DNA from: Halonotius pteroides
Lineage (GTDB): Archaea > Halobacteriota > Halobacteria > Halobacteriales > Haloferacaceae
Direction: 5' to 3'
Assembly (NCBI RefSeq): GCF_003605635.1
Contig: NZ_QMDW01000001.1
Span: 219,972 to 283,971 of the forward strand
Length of the DNA stretch: 64,000 nt
This document shows positions 17,200-25,895 of the stretch, one piece after another. The notes beneath the pieces are model-generated. The model saw only the letters and a program-made list of their open reading frames with translations, did not search any database and had not been told where the DNA came from. Positions within the stretch are counted from its first letter, which is position 1, and each line of letters opens with the position of its first letter. The translations under genes and the position numbers were made by a program.

Positions 17200-18471
17200 A
17201 TGAGTCGTTCTGTTGTCGTTATCGGCGGCGGACTCGCCGGGTTGGTCGCCGCACGCCATCTCGCAGACGGTGGTGTGGCTGTCACGCTGTATGAGGCCGA
17301 CGAGACAGTCGGGGGTCGCGTCACCACTCACACCGAAGGTGGCTATACGCTGGATCGTGGCTTTCAGGTGCTGTTTACCGCCTACCCGGCGGTACAACGG
17401 GAGCTTGATCTTGCTGCCCTCGATCTCCGGCGGTTTTCCCCGGGCGCAACGATCGCTCGGCCCGGCAGTCGGTCGGTGTTGGCCGACCCACTGGGTGATC
17501 CGAGTGCCGCCCTTGCCAGTCTACTCACTACTGAGGTCACCACGACCGACAAACTGCGAACGCTCGCGCTCCGGCAGGATCTTTCGACGCGAACCTACGA
17601 CGACCTGCTCCAGCGACCCGACACATCGATCCGTGGGTGGCTTCGTGAATGGGGCTTCTCCGAGCAGTACATCAACAACTTCATCGCGCCGTTCTACGGC
17701 GGGATCACGCTGGATCGGTCGCTGTCGACCTCGAAGCGCGTCTTCGAGTACACGTTTAAGTCTCTCAGCGACGGCGACAGCGCGGTGCCGGCCGACGGGA
17801 TGGCCGCGATCCCGCGGCAACTCGCCGCGGCCGCCGCCGACGCCGGGGCAACGATCCAGACCGACGAGGCGGTCACAGAGCTCCGACAAAAACGCCGCCA
17901 CGCGGTCGTCGTCACCGACAACGATCGCCGCGCGGTCGACGCCGTCGTCGTGGCAACCGGCCCGCGACAGGCGGCGCGGCTCACCGACTGTGCGGCGATC
18001 CCGACCGATGGCGTCGGCTGTGTCACCCAACACTATCGGCTCCCAGCGGCCGACGGTCTCGACACCGGGCGGCGACTCCTGTTGAACGCCGGCGGCAGCG
18101 CGCCGAATACGGTTGTACCGATGTCGACGGTTGCGCCCGAGTACGCGCCCGACGATACGTTGCTGCTGAATGCGACGTTCCTCGGCGACGACGCCATCGA
18201 CACCGACAGCCAGCAACTCGCTGCCAAGACACGCAAGACGCTGTCGGCGTGGTACCCCGAGCGGCAGTTTGACGGTCTCGAACCCCTACGAACCGACCGG
18301 ATCCCGTTTGCGCAGTTCGCCCAACCACCCGGGGTGCACGAATCACTGCCAGCCGTTCGAGATGGCGGGCGACGCACCTATCTGGCCGGTGAGTACACCG
18401 AGTGGTCGGCGATTCAGGGCGCGATGAAAAGCGGCCGTGAGGCTGCCCGTGCGGTGCTTGATGACCGCTGA
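17200..18471 (+). CDS. FAD-dependent amine-oxidase-type oxidoreductase
   Basis: A 423-residue flavoprotein of the protoporphyrinogen oxidase/phytoene desaturase superfamily. The N-terminal FAD motif is VIGGGLAGLVAARHL followed by GGRV; the C-terminal FAD-contact motif is YLAGEYTEWSAIQGAMKSG. These are typical of the carotenoid/porphyrin oxidoreductase group. It starts 66 bases after the hydrolase-like gene on the same strand, so co-transcription is possible. The substrate is unknown; an isoprenoid or porphyrin-type compound is a guess from the family. Confidence 0.8.
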   Translation: MSRSVVVIGGGLAGLVAARHLADGGVAVTLYEADETVGGRVTTHTEGGYTLDRGFQVLFTAYPAVQRELDLAALDLRRFSPGATIARPGSRSVLADPLGDPSAALASLLTTEVTTTDKLRTLALRQDLSTRTYDDLLQRPDTSIRGWLREWGFSEQYINNFIAPFYGGITLDRSLSTSKRVFEYTFKSLSDGDSAVPADGMAAIPRQLAAAAADAGATIQTDEAVTELRQKRRHAVVVTDNDRRAVDAVVVATGPRQAARLTDCAAIPTDGVGCVTQHYRLPAADGLDTGRRLLLNAGGSAPNTVVPMSTVAPEYAPDDTLLLNATFLGDDAIDTDSQQLAAKTRKTLSAWYPERQFDGLEPLRTDRIPFAQFAQPPGVHESLPAVRDGGRRTYLAGEYTEWSAIQGAMKSGREAARAVLDDR

Positions 18472-18478
18472 GACGCCG

Positions 18479-19192
18479 TCACAACAACCGCTGTAACTGC
18501 CGGAGTGGGGGGAACCACAGTGTGTCGTTATCTCCATCATCCCAGACCACCGGCTGCAGCGAGCCCAGCGTTGACACCAGCGGCGACGGCAGATCGCCTG
18601 CCCGCCGGTCGCTGATATCGACGCCGCCAGCCAGGGTGGTAAACGCCGGGAGCACCAGCAACTCACCGCCGCGGTACGCCGCGTCGCCAAACAGATAGCA
18701 GGGTCGTTTCACCCCCTCGATCGTGATCGCCGGATGAGCATGGCCGATCACGTAGCGATGACCCCGCTGTTCGGGCGGGGCGTGGCCATGGCAGACGACA
18801 GTGCCATCAGCAAGTGTGACCGCGTCAGCAACCGAGCCTGGCCAACAGTCGGCTAGCCGGCTGTCGTGGTTGCCCTCGACAGCGAGCACCTCGACGCCGG
18901 CGTCGACACAGTTGGCCCACAGCCCCTCGATAGCGTCGGCGGCAGTTCGTGGCAGCCGGTCAAAGCTGTGAAGCAGATCACCAGCAAAAACGATCGTTGC
19001 CGGCTCAAATCGATCCAGCAGGGTGCGAACGCGCTGGCGGATCGACTCACCAGCGTCGATCGGCGCCGCAACACGGGAGGCATCGCCCCGGCCACAGTGG
19101 AGATCAGCGAGCACCACCGCGTCGGCGTCATCAAGGTACACCGCCCGGTCGGCGACCGTCAGTGCCTCAGCAGCCGGTGGGCGGATGGCCAT
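18479..19192 (-). CDS. Metallophosphoesterase
   Basis: A 237-residue calcineurin-like phosphoesterase with all metal motifs: DLHCGRG, GDLLHSF, GNHDSR, VCHGH and GHAHP. This is the haloarchaeal/bacterial family often encoded beside the Lhr helicase, which is not next to it here. The ATG at 19192 is chosen over a GTG at 19198. A TTTTG box about 23-30 bases upstream is a possible promoter. The substrate is unknown (nucleic-acid end or nucleotide are the usual suggestions). Converges with the FAD gene (8-base gap). Confidence 0.82.
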   Translation of the reverse strand: MAIRPPAAEALTVADRAVYLDDADAVVLADLHCGRGDASRVAAPIDAGESIRQRVRTLLDRFEPATIVFAGDLLHSFDRLPRTAADAIEGLWANCVDAGVEVLAVEGNHDSRLADCWPGSVADAVTLADGTVVCHGHAPPEQRGHRYVIGHAHPAITIEGVKRPCYLFGDAAYRGGELLVLPAFTTLAGGVDISDRRAGDLPSPLVSTLGSLQPVVWDDGDNDTLWFPPLRQLQRLL

Positions 19193-19263
19193 ACCCACGT
19201 GTTGGTGTCAATGAACAAAACCCTCCCGTCGGGCTTTTTACCGTGCCGCCGAAAGCAGCCGGT

Positions 19264-20043
19264 ATGAGCAATGCGCTCGCGGACAAGCGAACGGCCACGC
19301 GGTTTCGCGTGCTGGTGGAGATCGCCGACCGCCAGCCGGCGGTGAGCCAAGGCGAGATCGCCGACTCGGTCGGCGTCACCAGCCAAGCGGTCTCCGAGTA
19401 CATCCGCGAGCTCGTCGACGACGGCCTCGTCCGCAAGGAGGGACGCTCCCGGTATGCCGTCACCAAGGAGGGCGTCGACTGGCTGTTTCAGGAGGCCAGA
19501 TCCCTCCAGCGGTTCGCCAACCACGTCACCGACGATGTGTTGGGCAGCGTTCAGGAGGATACCGCGATCGCCACGGACACGATCGAGGCCGGCCAGCAGG
19601 TGACACTCTCACTGGCGGAGGGATTGCTGCATGCGACCCCTGGCGACGAGGGGCCGGCAACCGGGGTCGCCACGACCGACGCTGACGCCGGTACCGACGT
19701 GAGCGTCACCTCATTCGAGGGGATCATCGAGATGACAACCGGCACAGTCACCGTCGCACAGGTGCCGCCGGCTCGTGATGGCGGCAGTCGCGAAGCCGAT
19801 ACCGACGCGTTGGCCGACGAGTGTGAGACCGCCGATCAGTGTCTGGCGGCCGACGTCGAGGGCGTTGTCTCCCTCCGGGAGGCGGGCTACGAACCGGCAG
19901 TGACGGTTGCTGCCGGCGAGGTCGCCGCCGCGGCGGCCGCCGTCGGAATGGCTGTTGTCGTCGTCGCCGCAACCGACACGGTTGGTCGTGTCACCGACAC
20001 ACTCCGCGATGGCGACACAGATTATGATGTCACGACACTGTAA
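19264..20043 (+). CDS. Winged-helix regulator with C-terminal sensory domain
   Basis: A 259-residue protein of the archaeal COG1497-like regulators. The N-terminal winged helix (about 1-75) has QGEIADSVGVTSQAVSEYIR as helix-turn-helix and GRSRYAVTKEG as wing. The remaining 180 residues form an alpha/beta region with EGIIEMTTGTVTVAQVPPA and a final alanine- and valine-rich segment before a hydrophilic tail; it may bind a small ligand. TTTTTA at 19235-19240 gives a leaderless ATG. Targets unknown; the divergent metallophosphoesterase is a candidate. Confidence 0.75.
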   Translation: MSNALADKRTATRFRVLVEIADRQPAVSQGEIADSVGVTSQAVSEYIRELVDDGLVRKEGRSRYAVTKEGVDWLFQEARSLQRFANHVTDDVLGSVQEDTAIATDTIEAGQQVTLSLAEGLLHATPGDEGPATGVATTDADAGTDVSVTSFEGIIEMTTGTVTVAQVPPARDGGSREADTDALADECETADQCLAADVEGVVSLREAGYEPAVTVAAGEVAAAAAAVGMAVVVVAATDTVGRVTDTLRDGDTDYDVTTL

Positions 20044-20066
20044 ACGCACGCTGTCGCACCAAGCGC

Positions 20067-20681
20067 TCAGGCGGTGCCCTCGGCGTGATCTTTCACGGTC
20101 GCGTAGGCCTCCTGGAGCTGTTTGAACTCCTCGCTGCTGCCGCCGCGATCAGGGTGGGTCTCCTTGGCTCGCGAGCGGTAGGCATCCCGAACCTCGGTGG
20201 CGGTGGCATCAGGTGTGATCCCAAGCTGCTCGTAGGCCTGATCTACCGGGTCGTTGCTGGTCGGTGGGGTACGGACATCATCCGGGATCTCAAACGGTAG
20301 CCGGCGACCAAGGTTGGCCGCGGGCATCTCAGCCTCACAGAGAATGACGTGGGTCGTGGTCTCCTCAAGTCCAAAGAGGACGCGTGGATCGAACGTGAGG
20401 CCGACATCCCGCTGCGGGAGGTAGAAATCCAGGCTGTGGCCGGCACGATCATGGGCTTCAAGATACGGTTCGTTGATCGCGGTCAGGTAGTCTCTGTACT
20501 CGGCGCGACGACGCTCCGTGCCGCTGGTGTGGTGGGTGTGGTCGTTGTGGCCGTGATCTGTGGCAGGAAACAATCGATCGCCAACATAGAAGAGCGCGGC
20601 GACGATCGCGGAAGCAACCAGCCCAAAGAGGAGCCCAAAGACGACCCACGCCGGCAGCGTGGCCTGCAGCACGGAAAGCAC
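20067..20681 (-). CDS. Membrane-anchored J-domain protein
   Basis: A 204-residue protein from GTG 20681. One N-terminal transmembrane helix (about residues 8-33) is followed by a histidine-rich stretch (HGHNDHTHHT), a middle domain, and a C-terminal J domain (about 145-204). The J domain carries the HPD tripeptide in KETHPDRGG needed to stimulate a DnaK-type ATPase. This is a DjlA/TerB-like arrangement, not a full DnaJ, as Gly/Phe and zinc regions are absent. It presumably recruits Hsp70 to the membrane. The His-rich loop could bind metal. Confidence 0.8.
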   Translation of the reverse strand: MLSVLQATLPAWVVFGLLFGLVASAIVAALFYVGDRLFPATDHGHNDHTHHTSGTERRRAEYRDYLTAINEPYLEAHDRAGHSLDFYLPQRDVGLTFDPRVLFGLEETTTHVILCEAEMPAANLGRRLPFEIPDDVRTPPTSNDPVDQAYEQLGITPDATATEVRDAYRSRAKETHPDRGGSSEEFKQLQEAYATVKDHAEGTA

Positions 20682-20727
20682 ATTTGCCGTTTACGCTCCA
20701 CAATAAAGAACGTCTCGCCGCTGTCGA

Positions 20728-20985
20728 TCAGATCACGTCCTCGGCTTTCAGGCCCGCGATCGCGTCGTCAACGAGTGACTCAACATCCTCGTAGGGAAAC
20801 TCTTGGTGGCCGCTGAGATCCGAGGCAAGCTCCATGGCGGTGAGCGTTCGCTCTCCGGCAGTAAACGTTGTCCTCGGGCCGTTTGGGAGCGCCGGAACCA
20901 GATCCATCTGGCCGGTGATCGGGTAGTCAGCTCCAGTGAAGGCCTCGGTGAACTGCTCGCGGAGTTCGGCTTCGACTGATGACAT
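20728..20985 (-). CDS. MTH865-family protein
   Basis: An 85-residue acidic protein matching the small archaeal MTH865 family: LREQFTEAF near the start, PMDLVPALPNGP-like centre (here QMDLVPALPNGP), and FPYEDVESLVDDAI at the end. The fold is EF-hand-like with two helical hairpins; the function is unknown. It precedes the J-domain gene on the same strand with a gap of 46 bases. The assignment rests on length and the central motif. Confidence 0.75.
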   Translation of the reverse strand: MSSVEAELREQFTEAFTGADYPITGQMDLVPALPNGPRTTFTAGERTLTAMELASDLSGHQEFPYEDVESLVDDAIAGLKAEDVI

Positions 20986-21108
20986 GGGCGAATGTGTCGG
21001 GATTGGCAGTAAAAGCGTTCCGAAACGGGTGACACGCGGGGAGGCTCACCACCGGGTGGGCGGCTGCGAACCAACATATTCACTACACCCGATCACGAAG
21101 GGCGAAAT

Positions 21109-21744
21109 ATGAGCGACAACGACGCGGTCTCGCGGCGAGGGCTGCTTCGAACAGCGGCCGGCGGCGTTGCCGCGGCGGGAGCCACAACGGCCACGGCAGG
21201 TACCGCGGCTGGGCAGTCGGAGATGGCTGATTTCGGGAGTCATCTACAGGGCGTCGACGGCGGCACCGAAGACCTTCGCGGAAACGATGAAGTTACCGTC
21301 GAAGTCGGTGCCAGCGGCAACGGCGGCAATCTCGCTTTCGGCCCCGCCGGCATCTGGATCGACCCGGGAACGACCGTCATCTGGGAGTGGACCGGCAACG
21401 GCGGCGGCCACAACGTCGAGGCTGTTGAGGGGCCAGCCGGGCTTGGAAGTGAGACAGTGAGCGAGGCCGGCTTTAGCTACGAGTTCACCTTCACCGAGGA
21501 ACACACCGGCATCACCAACTATCAGTGTGTCCCCCACTCCTCGCTCGGGATGCTCGGAGCGGTCGCGGTCGGCGGCGACGTGCCGACAGTCGAGACCGGC
21601 GGCGGTGGCGGCGGTGGCGGCGCGCCACAGATCCCGGATACGGCCAAAACCCTTGGGCTGGCAACGTTCGTGGCGATGGTCTCGACGCTCTCGTTTGCCT
21701 TCTTCTTCCTCAAATACGGTGGCGACTACGAGGACGCCGCCTGA
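21109..21744 (+). CDS. Halocyanin, Tat-exported blue copper protein
   Basis: A 211-residue extracytoplasmic electron carrier. Tat signal: SRRGLLRTAAGG. The cupredoxin domain (about 50-160) carries type-1 copper ligands His (GGGHNVEA), Cys and His (YQCVPH) and Met (SLGM). A Gly-rich linker (TGGGGGGGGAP) leads to a C-terminal transmembrane helix (about 182-202), so it is tethered by its tail. It probably shuttles electrons to a terminal oxidase. A possible TATA (ACATATT at 21074-21080) lies about 29-35 bases upstream. Converges directly with the glycosyltransferase gene. Confidence 0.92.
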   Translation: MSDNDAVSRRGLLRTAAGGVAAAGATTATAGTAAGQSEMADFGSHLQGVDGGTEDLRGNDEVTVEVGASGNGGNLAFGPAGIWIDPGTTVIWEWTGNGGGHNVEAVEGPAGLGSETVSEAGFSYEFTFTEEHTGITNYQCVPHSSLGMLGAVAVGGDVPTVETGGGGGGGGAPQIPDTAKTLGLATFVAMVSTLSFAFFFLKYGGDYEDAA

Positions 21745-22818
21745 TCACAACAGGCCGTAGTTATCGATCGCCTGCCGGTAGCAGGTGAGATACCGGTCGA
21801 CGATACTGCTGTAATCGTAACGTTCGTACGCTGGATCGATGGTTCGCTGTTCAAGCGAACCCGCGGCGACGATCTCATCAGCAAACTCCTGTGGTGTCGA
21901 GACGAGTTCGCCGCGGGTCGCCGCAAGCCGGGATTTCTCCTCGATCAGCTCATGGGCCGCCGAATCGGTCTGATACTCCGCGATGCCGACACAGCCACAG
22001 GCCAACCCCCACAGCAGATTCGTCGCAAACGGCTCTTGTTCGGCGGTCTGGGCGAACACGTGGGCCCCTTTCAAAACGGCGACACGCTGTTGGTTGCCTA
22101 ACTCGCCGAGAAAGGAGACTCGATCGCGGATGCGGAGGTCGCGGGCCGTCCGCTCGATATCCGACGCCGCGTCCCCGTTGCCGATGATCGCCGCCGACCA
22201 GTCACGGTCGCGGAGCTCGGCCAACGCGAGCAGAAACGTCTCGGCGTTGGCATGGGAGTCCAGCCGACGGCTGTAGACCAGATCAAACTCGTCGTTGACA
22301 GGGGCGGATTCGATCACCGAGAAGTCCAATCCCTCGGGGATGACGCTGATCGTCGACTCGGCGGCCCCATACTCACGGACGACCGTTTCAACCGTTTGGG
22401 AGGGGGCGATGATCCGGTCGGCCTTGCTGGCGACGCGCCGGCAGTCGTTGTCGCTGTCGCCGTCGTCGACCGCCCACCAGTCGACGACCAACGGCACCCG
22501 CAGCAGTCGGCACACCGCTTTGGCGGCGCGGGCGTGTCGGGCCGGCGTGTTCGGCATGTGGACGACATCCGGGTCGGCCCGTCGAATGGCCAACGGGAGT
22601 TTGGCGACAAAACGGTTCGTCGAGAAGTCGCCGTCGACCGCGCGGTAAGAAATACCGTCTTGCTCGAAGGTGGGGTGGTCGCCGTCCCACCAGCGGCTAC
22701 AGAGTACCACAACCTCGTGGTCAGTGCGGCTGAGCAGCTGAATCAGTCGCGTTCGCCGTCGAATCCCAGGAGTGTCGCGGGTGTGGTGGGTGTGCATCGA
22801 GACAAACGCGACACGCAT
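21745..22818 (-). CDS. Group 4-type glycosyltransferase
   Basis: A 357-residue GT-B glycosyltransferase. N-terminal MRVAFVSMHTHHTRDTPGIRR is followed by a helical acceptor domain, and a C-terminal nucleotide-sugar domain contains VIPEGLDFS, SRRLDSHANAE, VSFLGELG and QTAEQEPFATNLLWGLACG with the donor-ribose Glu. The ATG at 22818 is selected; TTTTTAAT at 22839-22846 lies 21-28 bases upstream on the minus strand. It likely builds lipid-linked or surface glycans. It stands alone, so the pathway is unknown. Confidence 0.85.
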   Translation of the reverse strand: MRVAFVSMHTHHTRDTPGIRRRTRLIQLLSRTDHEVVVLCSRWWDGDHPTFEQDGISYRAVDGDFSTNRFVAKLPLAIRRADPDVVHMPNTPARHARAAKAVCRLLRVPLVVDWWAVDDGDSDNDCRRVASKADRIIAPSQTVETVVREYGAAESTISVIPEGLDFSVIESAPVNDEFDLVYSRRLDSHANAETFLLALAELRDRDWSAAIIGNGDAASDIERTARDLRIRDRVSFLGELGNQQRVAVLKGAHVFAQTAEQEPFATNLLWGLACGCVGIAEYQTDSAAHELIEEKSRLAATRGELVSTPQEFADEIVAAGSLEQRTIDPAYERYDYSSIVDRYLTCYRQAIDNYGLL

Positions 22819-23023
22819 ACCTGAAGGGTGCCACCCGTTGATTAAAAACCTACGCGAAACGCAACCGATCGACCGCAAGCATCGATCGCTGCCCACGCGG
22901 GCGACCGGGTGGCTGTCGCTCCGTATCTACGGTGTCGCGTCTGTGTTCGTTGGTGTCAGAACCTACCTACAGAGGTGATCGTCGCAGGCTGCGATGCCTG
23001 CCGTGGACGGTTGGAGCGGCGAT

Positions 23024-23254
23024 TCAGTGCGTTCGGTCAGTCGATGTCACCGGCTGCATGTCCGGCCCCGAGAGCCGGCTGAGGCCAACGACCAGCGAGA
23101 GGGTCATCACAACCAACAGTGCAGCCAAGGCGAACGCAAACGTCGTCACGCCGAGGGAAACGACTGCGGTGACACCAGCCAGCTCACCGCTGATGGTAGT
23201 GAGGAGGGCCACAACGGCGAGTTCGAGGAGTCGATCTTCAACTTCCGTGGTCAT
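23024..23254 (-). CDS. Small haloarchaeal membrane protein
   Basis: A 76-residue protein with two predicted transmembrane helices (about residues 9-33 and 36-60), separated by a short turn, an acidic start (MTTEVEDRLLE) and a polar tail (GPDMQPVTSTDRTH). TTATGACC-like sequence about 28 bases upstream may be its promoter. No known motif; its neighbours do not suggest a role. Confidence 0.55.
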   Translation of the reverse strand: MTTEVEDRLLELAVVALLTTISGELAGVTAVVSLGVTTFAFALAALLVVMTLSLVVGLSRLSGPDMQPVTSTDRTH

Positions 23255-23373
23255 ACTTTTGTTTGGGGCTGGAAGGTCATAAGCCGCGCCCGAGGCCTGC
23301 GGTCGTGTCTCACACTAACATGGCCGGTCGGATCAGATCATTCACAACACGTCCAACGACAATCAAGAACGAT

Positions 23374-23766
23374 CTAGTCTCGAAGATTCGTGATGTCGAT
23401 TTTCGACCCAACTGCGTCAGTTTGAAAATCCGCGTCAGCAACCACGAGCTGATCGCCAGTTGAACGCGCTGTGGCAGCGATAAGACAATCACGGGCTGCC
23501 ATTCGCACACCGTCTGCTAGCAGTTCGTCTTGGAGCCGAGCCGCTTCCACCGCGAGGTCGTCGGTGAGTTCGATCGCCCGAACACCACCGAATCGCTGGC
23601 GTTCGGCAACGATATCTGTCGATCCGCTGCCGAGAACGCCATCAAGCACCTCATAGACGCAGATCGAGGAGGTGAGTAGTTGATCGTCCCGCGATCGAAT
23701 GAACCCGACCGTTGCATCAACACCTTCGAGCAGGTCGATGATGACCGACGAATCGAGAAATGTCAC
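23374..23766 (-). CDS. vapC: VapC-type PIN-domain toxin
   Basis: A 130-residue Mg-dependent RNase toxin. The four acidic residues of the PIN active site are present: FLDSSVIIDLL, VYEVLDG, ARDCLIAATA and VVADADFQ. It begins at GTG 23766, overlapping the end of the antitoxin gene by four bases (GTGA), which excludes the longer upstream reading. VapC toxins usually cut tRNA or rRNA; the target here is unknown. Confidence 0.85.
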   Translation of the reverse strand: MTFLDSSVIIDLLEGVDATVGFIRSRDDQLLTSSICVYEVLDGVLGSGSTDIVAERQRFGGVRAIELTDDLAVEAARLQDELLADGVRMAARDCLIAATARSTGDQLVVADADFQTDAVGSKIDITNLRD

Positions 23767-23960
23767 CGCTCGAAACTCTCCCGAGAACGGTCGATCGCCT
23801 CGCGGGCGCGGTCGGCCGTCTCCGAATCCCACGCCCCGATCTCGATCGGCTGTTCGTCGGCTGCCAGCCGACGCAGTAGCTCGTCGAAACTCTCGCTGTC
23901 GCGTTTGAGCCGATCGAGTTTCTCCTTTGTCTGCTCGGAAACACGGATGGATGTGCTCAT
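23763..23960 (-). CDS. vapB: VapB-type antitoxin
   Basis: A 65-residue protein whose N-terminus STSIRVSEQTKEKLDRL forms the beta-strand and helices of a ribbon-helix-helix DNA-binding domain. The C-terminal acidic/Arg-rich tail (ETADRAREAIDRSRE) would occupy the toxin groove. ATG 23960 is the most likely start; ATG 23966 is an alternative. Its stop overlaps the vapC start. The promoter contains a palindrome where the RHH dimer could bind. Confidence 0.82.
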   Translation of the reverse strand: MSTSIRVSEQTKEKLDRLKRDSESFDELLRRLAADEQPIEIGAWDSETADRAREAIDRSRESFER

Positions 23961-23980
23961 ATGCATGCATTGTGCATACA
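23961..23980. promoter_or_regulatory. Palindromic operator candidate at vapB start
   Basis: ATGCATGCAT (23961-23970) is a perfect palindrome, and ATGCA/TGCAT arms at 23965-23977 form a second overlapping dyad. It lies immediately upstream of vapB, inside the probable transcription start region, where an autorepressing RHH antitoxin would bind. Confidence 0.5.
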
Positions 23981-24065
23981 TCAGCTAAGTAGCTTTGCCA
24001 ACAGCAGGCGAGGGATGAGACTGCTGGCCGGTAGAATCAAACCGTTCTCGCCCAAATCAGCAGTT

Positions 24066-24482
24066 ATGAGCGTGGAATCGACACAGCGGGCGATCCGGTG
24101 TTTGATCGCTAAGGTTGGCCTCGATGGCCACGACCGCGGCGCGCAGGTCATCGCTCGGGCGTTCCGGGATGCCGGCTTCGAGGTGGTGTACTCCGGGCTC
24201 CACCGCGCCCCCGAGGAAATCGTCCAAGCCGCCGTCCAAGAGGACGTGGATGTGCTTGGCATCTCGATCCTCTCAGGGGCCCACAACACGCTGATCCCGA
24301 CGATCATCGACGGTCTCGAATCCTACGGCGCGCTCGATGACACCCTGATCCTCGTCGGTGGCATCATCCCCGAGGAAGATACAACGACGCTCAAAGAGAT
24401 GGGCGTCGCCGAGATCTTCGGCCCCGGGACGCCGATGGAAGAGACCGTCGCGTTCGTCCGCGAACACGCCGGAGCGGAGTAG
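24066..24482 (+). CDS. mcmA2: Methylmalonyl-CoA mutase, B12-binding subunit
   Basis: A 138-residue cobalamin-binding subunit. It carries the B12 signature DGHDRGAQV (DxHxxG), with the second motif in ISILSGAH and a GG at VGGIIPEED. The mutase interconverts methylmalonyl-CoA and succinyl-CoA. The large catalytic subunit is not in the window; haloarchaea usually encode the subunits separately. MeaB follows three bases downstream, so the two are in one operon and the subunit is loaded or protected by that GTPase. Confidence 0.92.
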   Translation: MSVESTQRAIRCLIAKVGLDGHDRGAQVIARAFRDAGFEVVYSGLHRAPEEIVQAAVQEDVDVLGISILSGAHNTLIPTIIDGLESYGALDDTLILVGGIIPEEDTTTLKEMGVAEIFGPGTPMEETVAFVREHAGAE

Positions 24483-24484
24483 CG

Positions 24485-25753
24485 ATGGGCGACGACACCC
24501 CCCAGACCGCCGGCGGCAGCAGTGGCAATGACGTGGCCAACAGTGATCCCACAGCATCGCTCCCGGATGCGTTGCTGGCGACCCGTTCAGCGGCTCCGCG
24601 TGAGCAGCTTTCGGCGTCGAATACAGCGTTGCTGGACGGTCTCTTGGACGGCGACCAGCGCGCGCTTGCACGCGTGCTCACGAAGATAGAAGATCGGACA
24701 GCGGGAGCCCGTGACCTCCTGGCCGCATTATACACCCACGCCGGGACGACACCGGTGCTCGGGGTCACCGGCAGTCCCGGCGCGGGCAAATCCACACTGG
24801 TCGACAAACTCACTGACTACTACCGCGAGCGCGGCGAGACTGTCGGCGTGTTGGCGGTCGATCCCGCCTCCCCGTACACCGGCGGGTCGGTGTTGGGCGA
24901 TCGGATCCGAATGGGGTCGACCGCCGGCGACGAGGGCGTCTTCGTCCGCTCGATGAGCGCGCGCGGCCGCCTCGGCGGGCTCTCGATGGCGACGACCGAC
25001 GCCGTCACCGCCTTCGAGGCCTTCGGCATGGATCGGATCATCATCGAAACCGTCGGTGCGGGCCAAAACGAGGTCGACATCGTCGAAACCGCCGACACCG
25101 TCGCGGTCGTCGTCCAGCCAGGCTCCGGCGATGATGTCCAGCTGCTGAAAGCCGGCATCCTCGAGATCGGTGACATTTTCGTCGTCAACAAGGCCGATAT
25201 GGACGAGGCCGCTCAGACAGTCGCAGATCTGGAGGCGATGGTACACGGGTCGAAGGCGACCGGGAGCGTTGCTGGCCACCACACCGCTGATATCGGCCCT
25301 GGTGCCCACGGTAGCGACGACAGCGAGCCCCCAAGCGAGTCCAACATCAGCGACGATAGTGAAGCGCCGAGGTCGTGGACGCCCACAGTCGTCGAGACAA
25401 TCGCCACGACCGGCGAGGGGGTTGAGGAGTTCGCCGATGCTGTCGCTGCACACACGACTCACCTCAATGGGTCAGCCGGAGCGACCAGCCGCCGGCACCG
25501 GCGGGCAGCAGCAACCCTGCAGCGACTCCTCCGGAGCGATCTGCGTGCGATCAGCGAACGCCTGCTGGAGGCCAACGGCGGCCTCGATGCGGTGGCCACC
25601 GCCGTCGCAGGACGCGACGTTGACCCATACACGCTCGTCGACCGGCTTGTCGCGCCGCTTGATGCGGCCGTCACATCGGATCCCACCGACGACGATACCA
25701 CGGGCGATGGGCCGGAAGCTGACACCAACGGCGACAACAACTCCTCAAGCTGA
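24485..25753 (+). CDS. meaB: Methylmalonyl-CoA mutase GTPase chaperone
   Basis: A G3E-family GTPase of 422 residues that protects and reactivates the B12 mutase. It has P-loop GSPGAGKSTL, Mg-site VDPASPYTGG, the ETVGAGQNE switch and VNKAD base specificity. Members of about 330 residues are common; this one carries an extra acidic insert near 265-295 (DDSEPPSESNISDD) and an acidic C-terminal tail. It follows mcmA2 directly. Confidence 0.92.
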   Translation: MGDDTPQTAGGSSGNDVANSDPTASLPDALLATRSAAPREQLSASNTALLDGLLDGDQRALARVLTKIEDRTAGARDLLAALYTHAGTTPVLGVTGSPGAGKSTLVDKLTDYYRERGETVGVLAVDPASPYTGGSVLGDRIRMGSTAGDEGVFVRSMSARGRLGGLSMATTDAVTAFEAFGMDRIIIETVGAGQNEVDIVETADTVAVVVQPGSGDDVQLLKAGILEIGDIFVVNKADMDEAAQTVADLEAMVHGSKATGSVAGHHTADIGPGAHGSDDSEPPSESNISDDSEAPRSWTPTVVETIATTGEGVEEFADAVAAHTTHLNGSAGATSRRHRRAAATLQRLLRSDLRAISERLLEANGGLDAVATAVAGRDVDPYTLVDRLVAPLDAAVTSDPTDDDTTGDGPEADTNGDNNSSS

Positions 25754-25895
25754 GTTCACGCAGTTCAAACCGGCCACCTGTCGGGTTCCTACAGGCTTAT
25801 TATAGTTCAGTTGTAAGCGATCACATACGTTGAATCGATAGCGGCGGTAAGCGTGCCGCTGTCGACCCGGGCAACACCAGCTTTCAGAGGACGCA

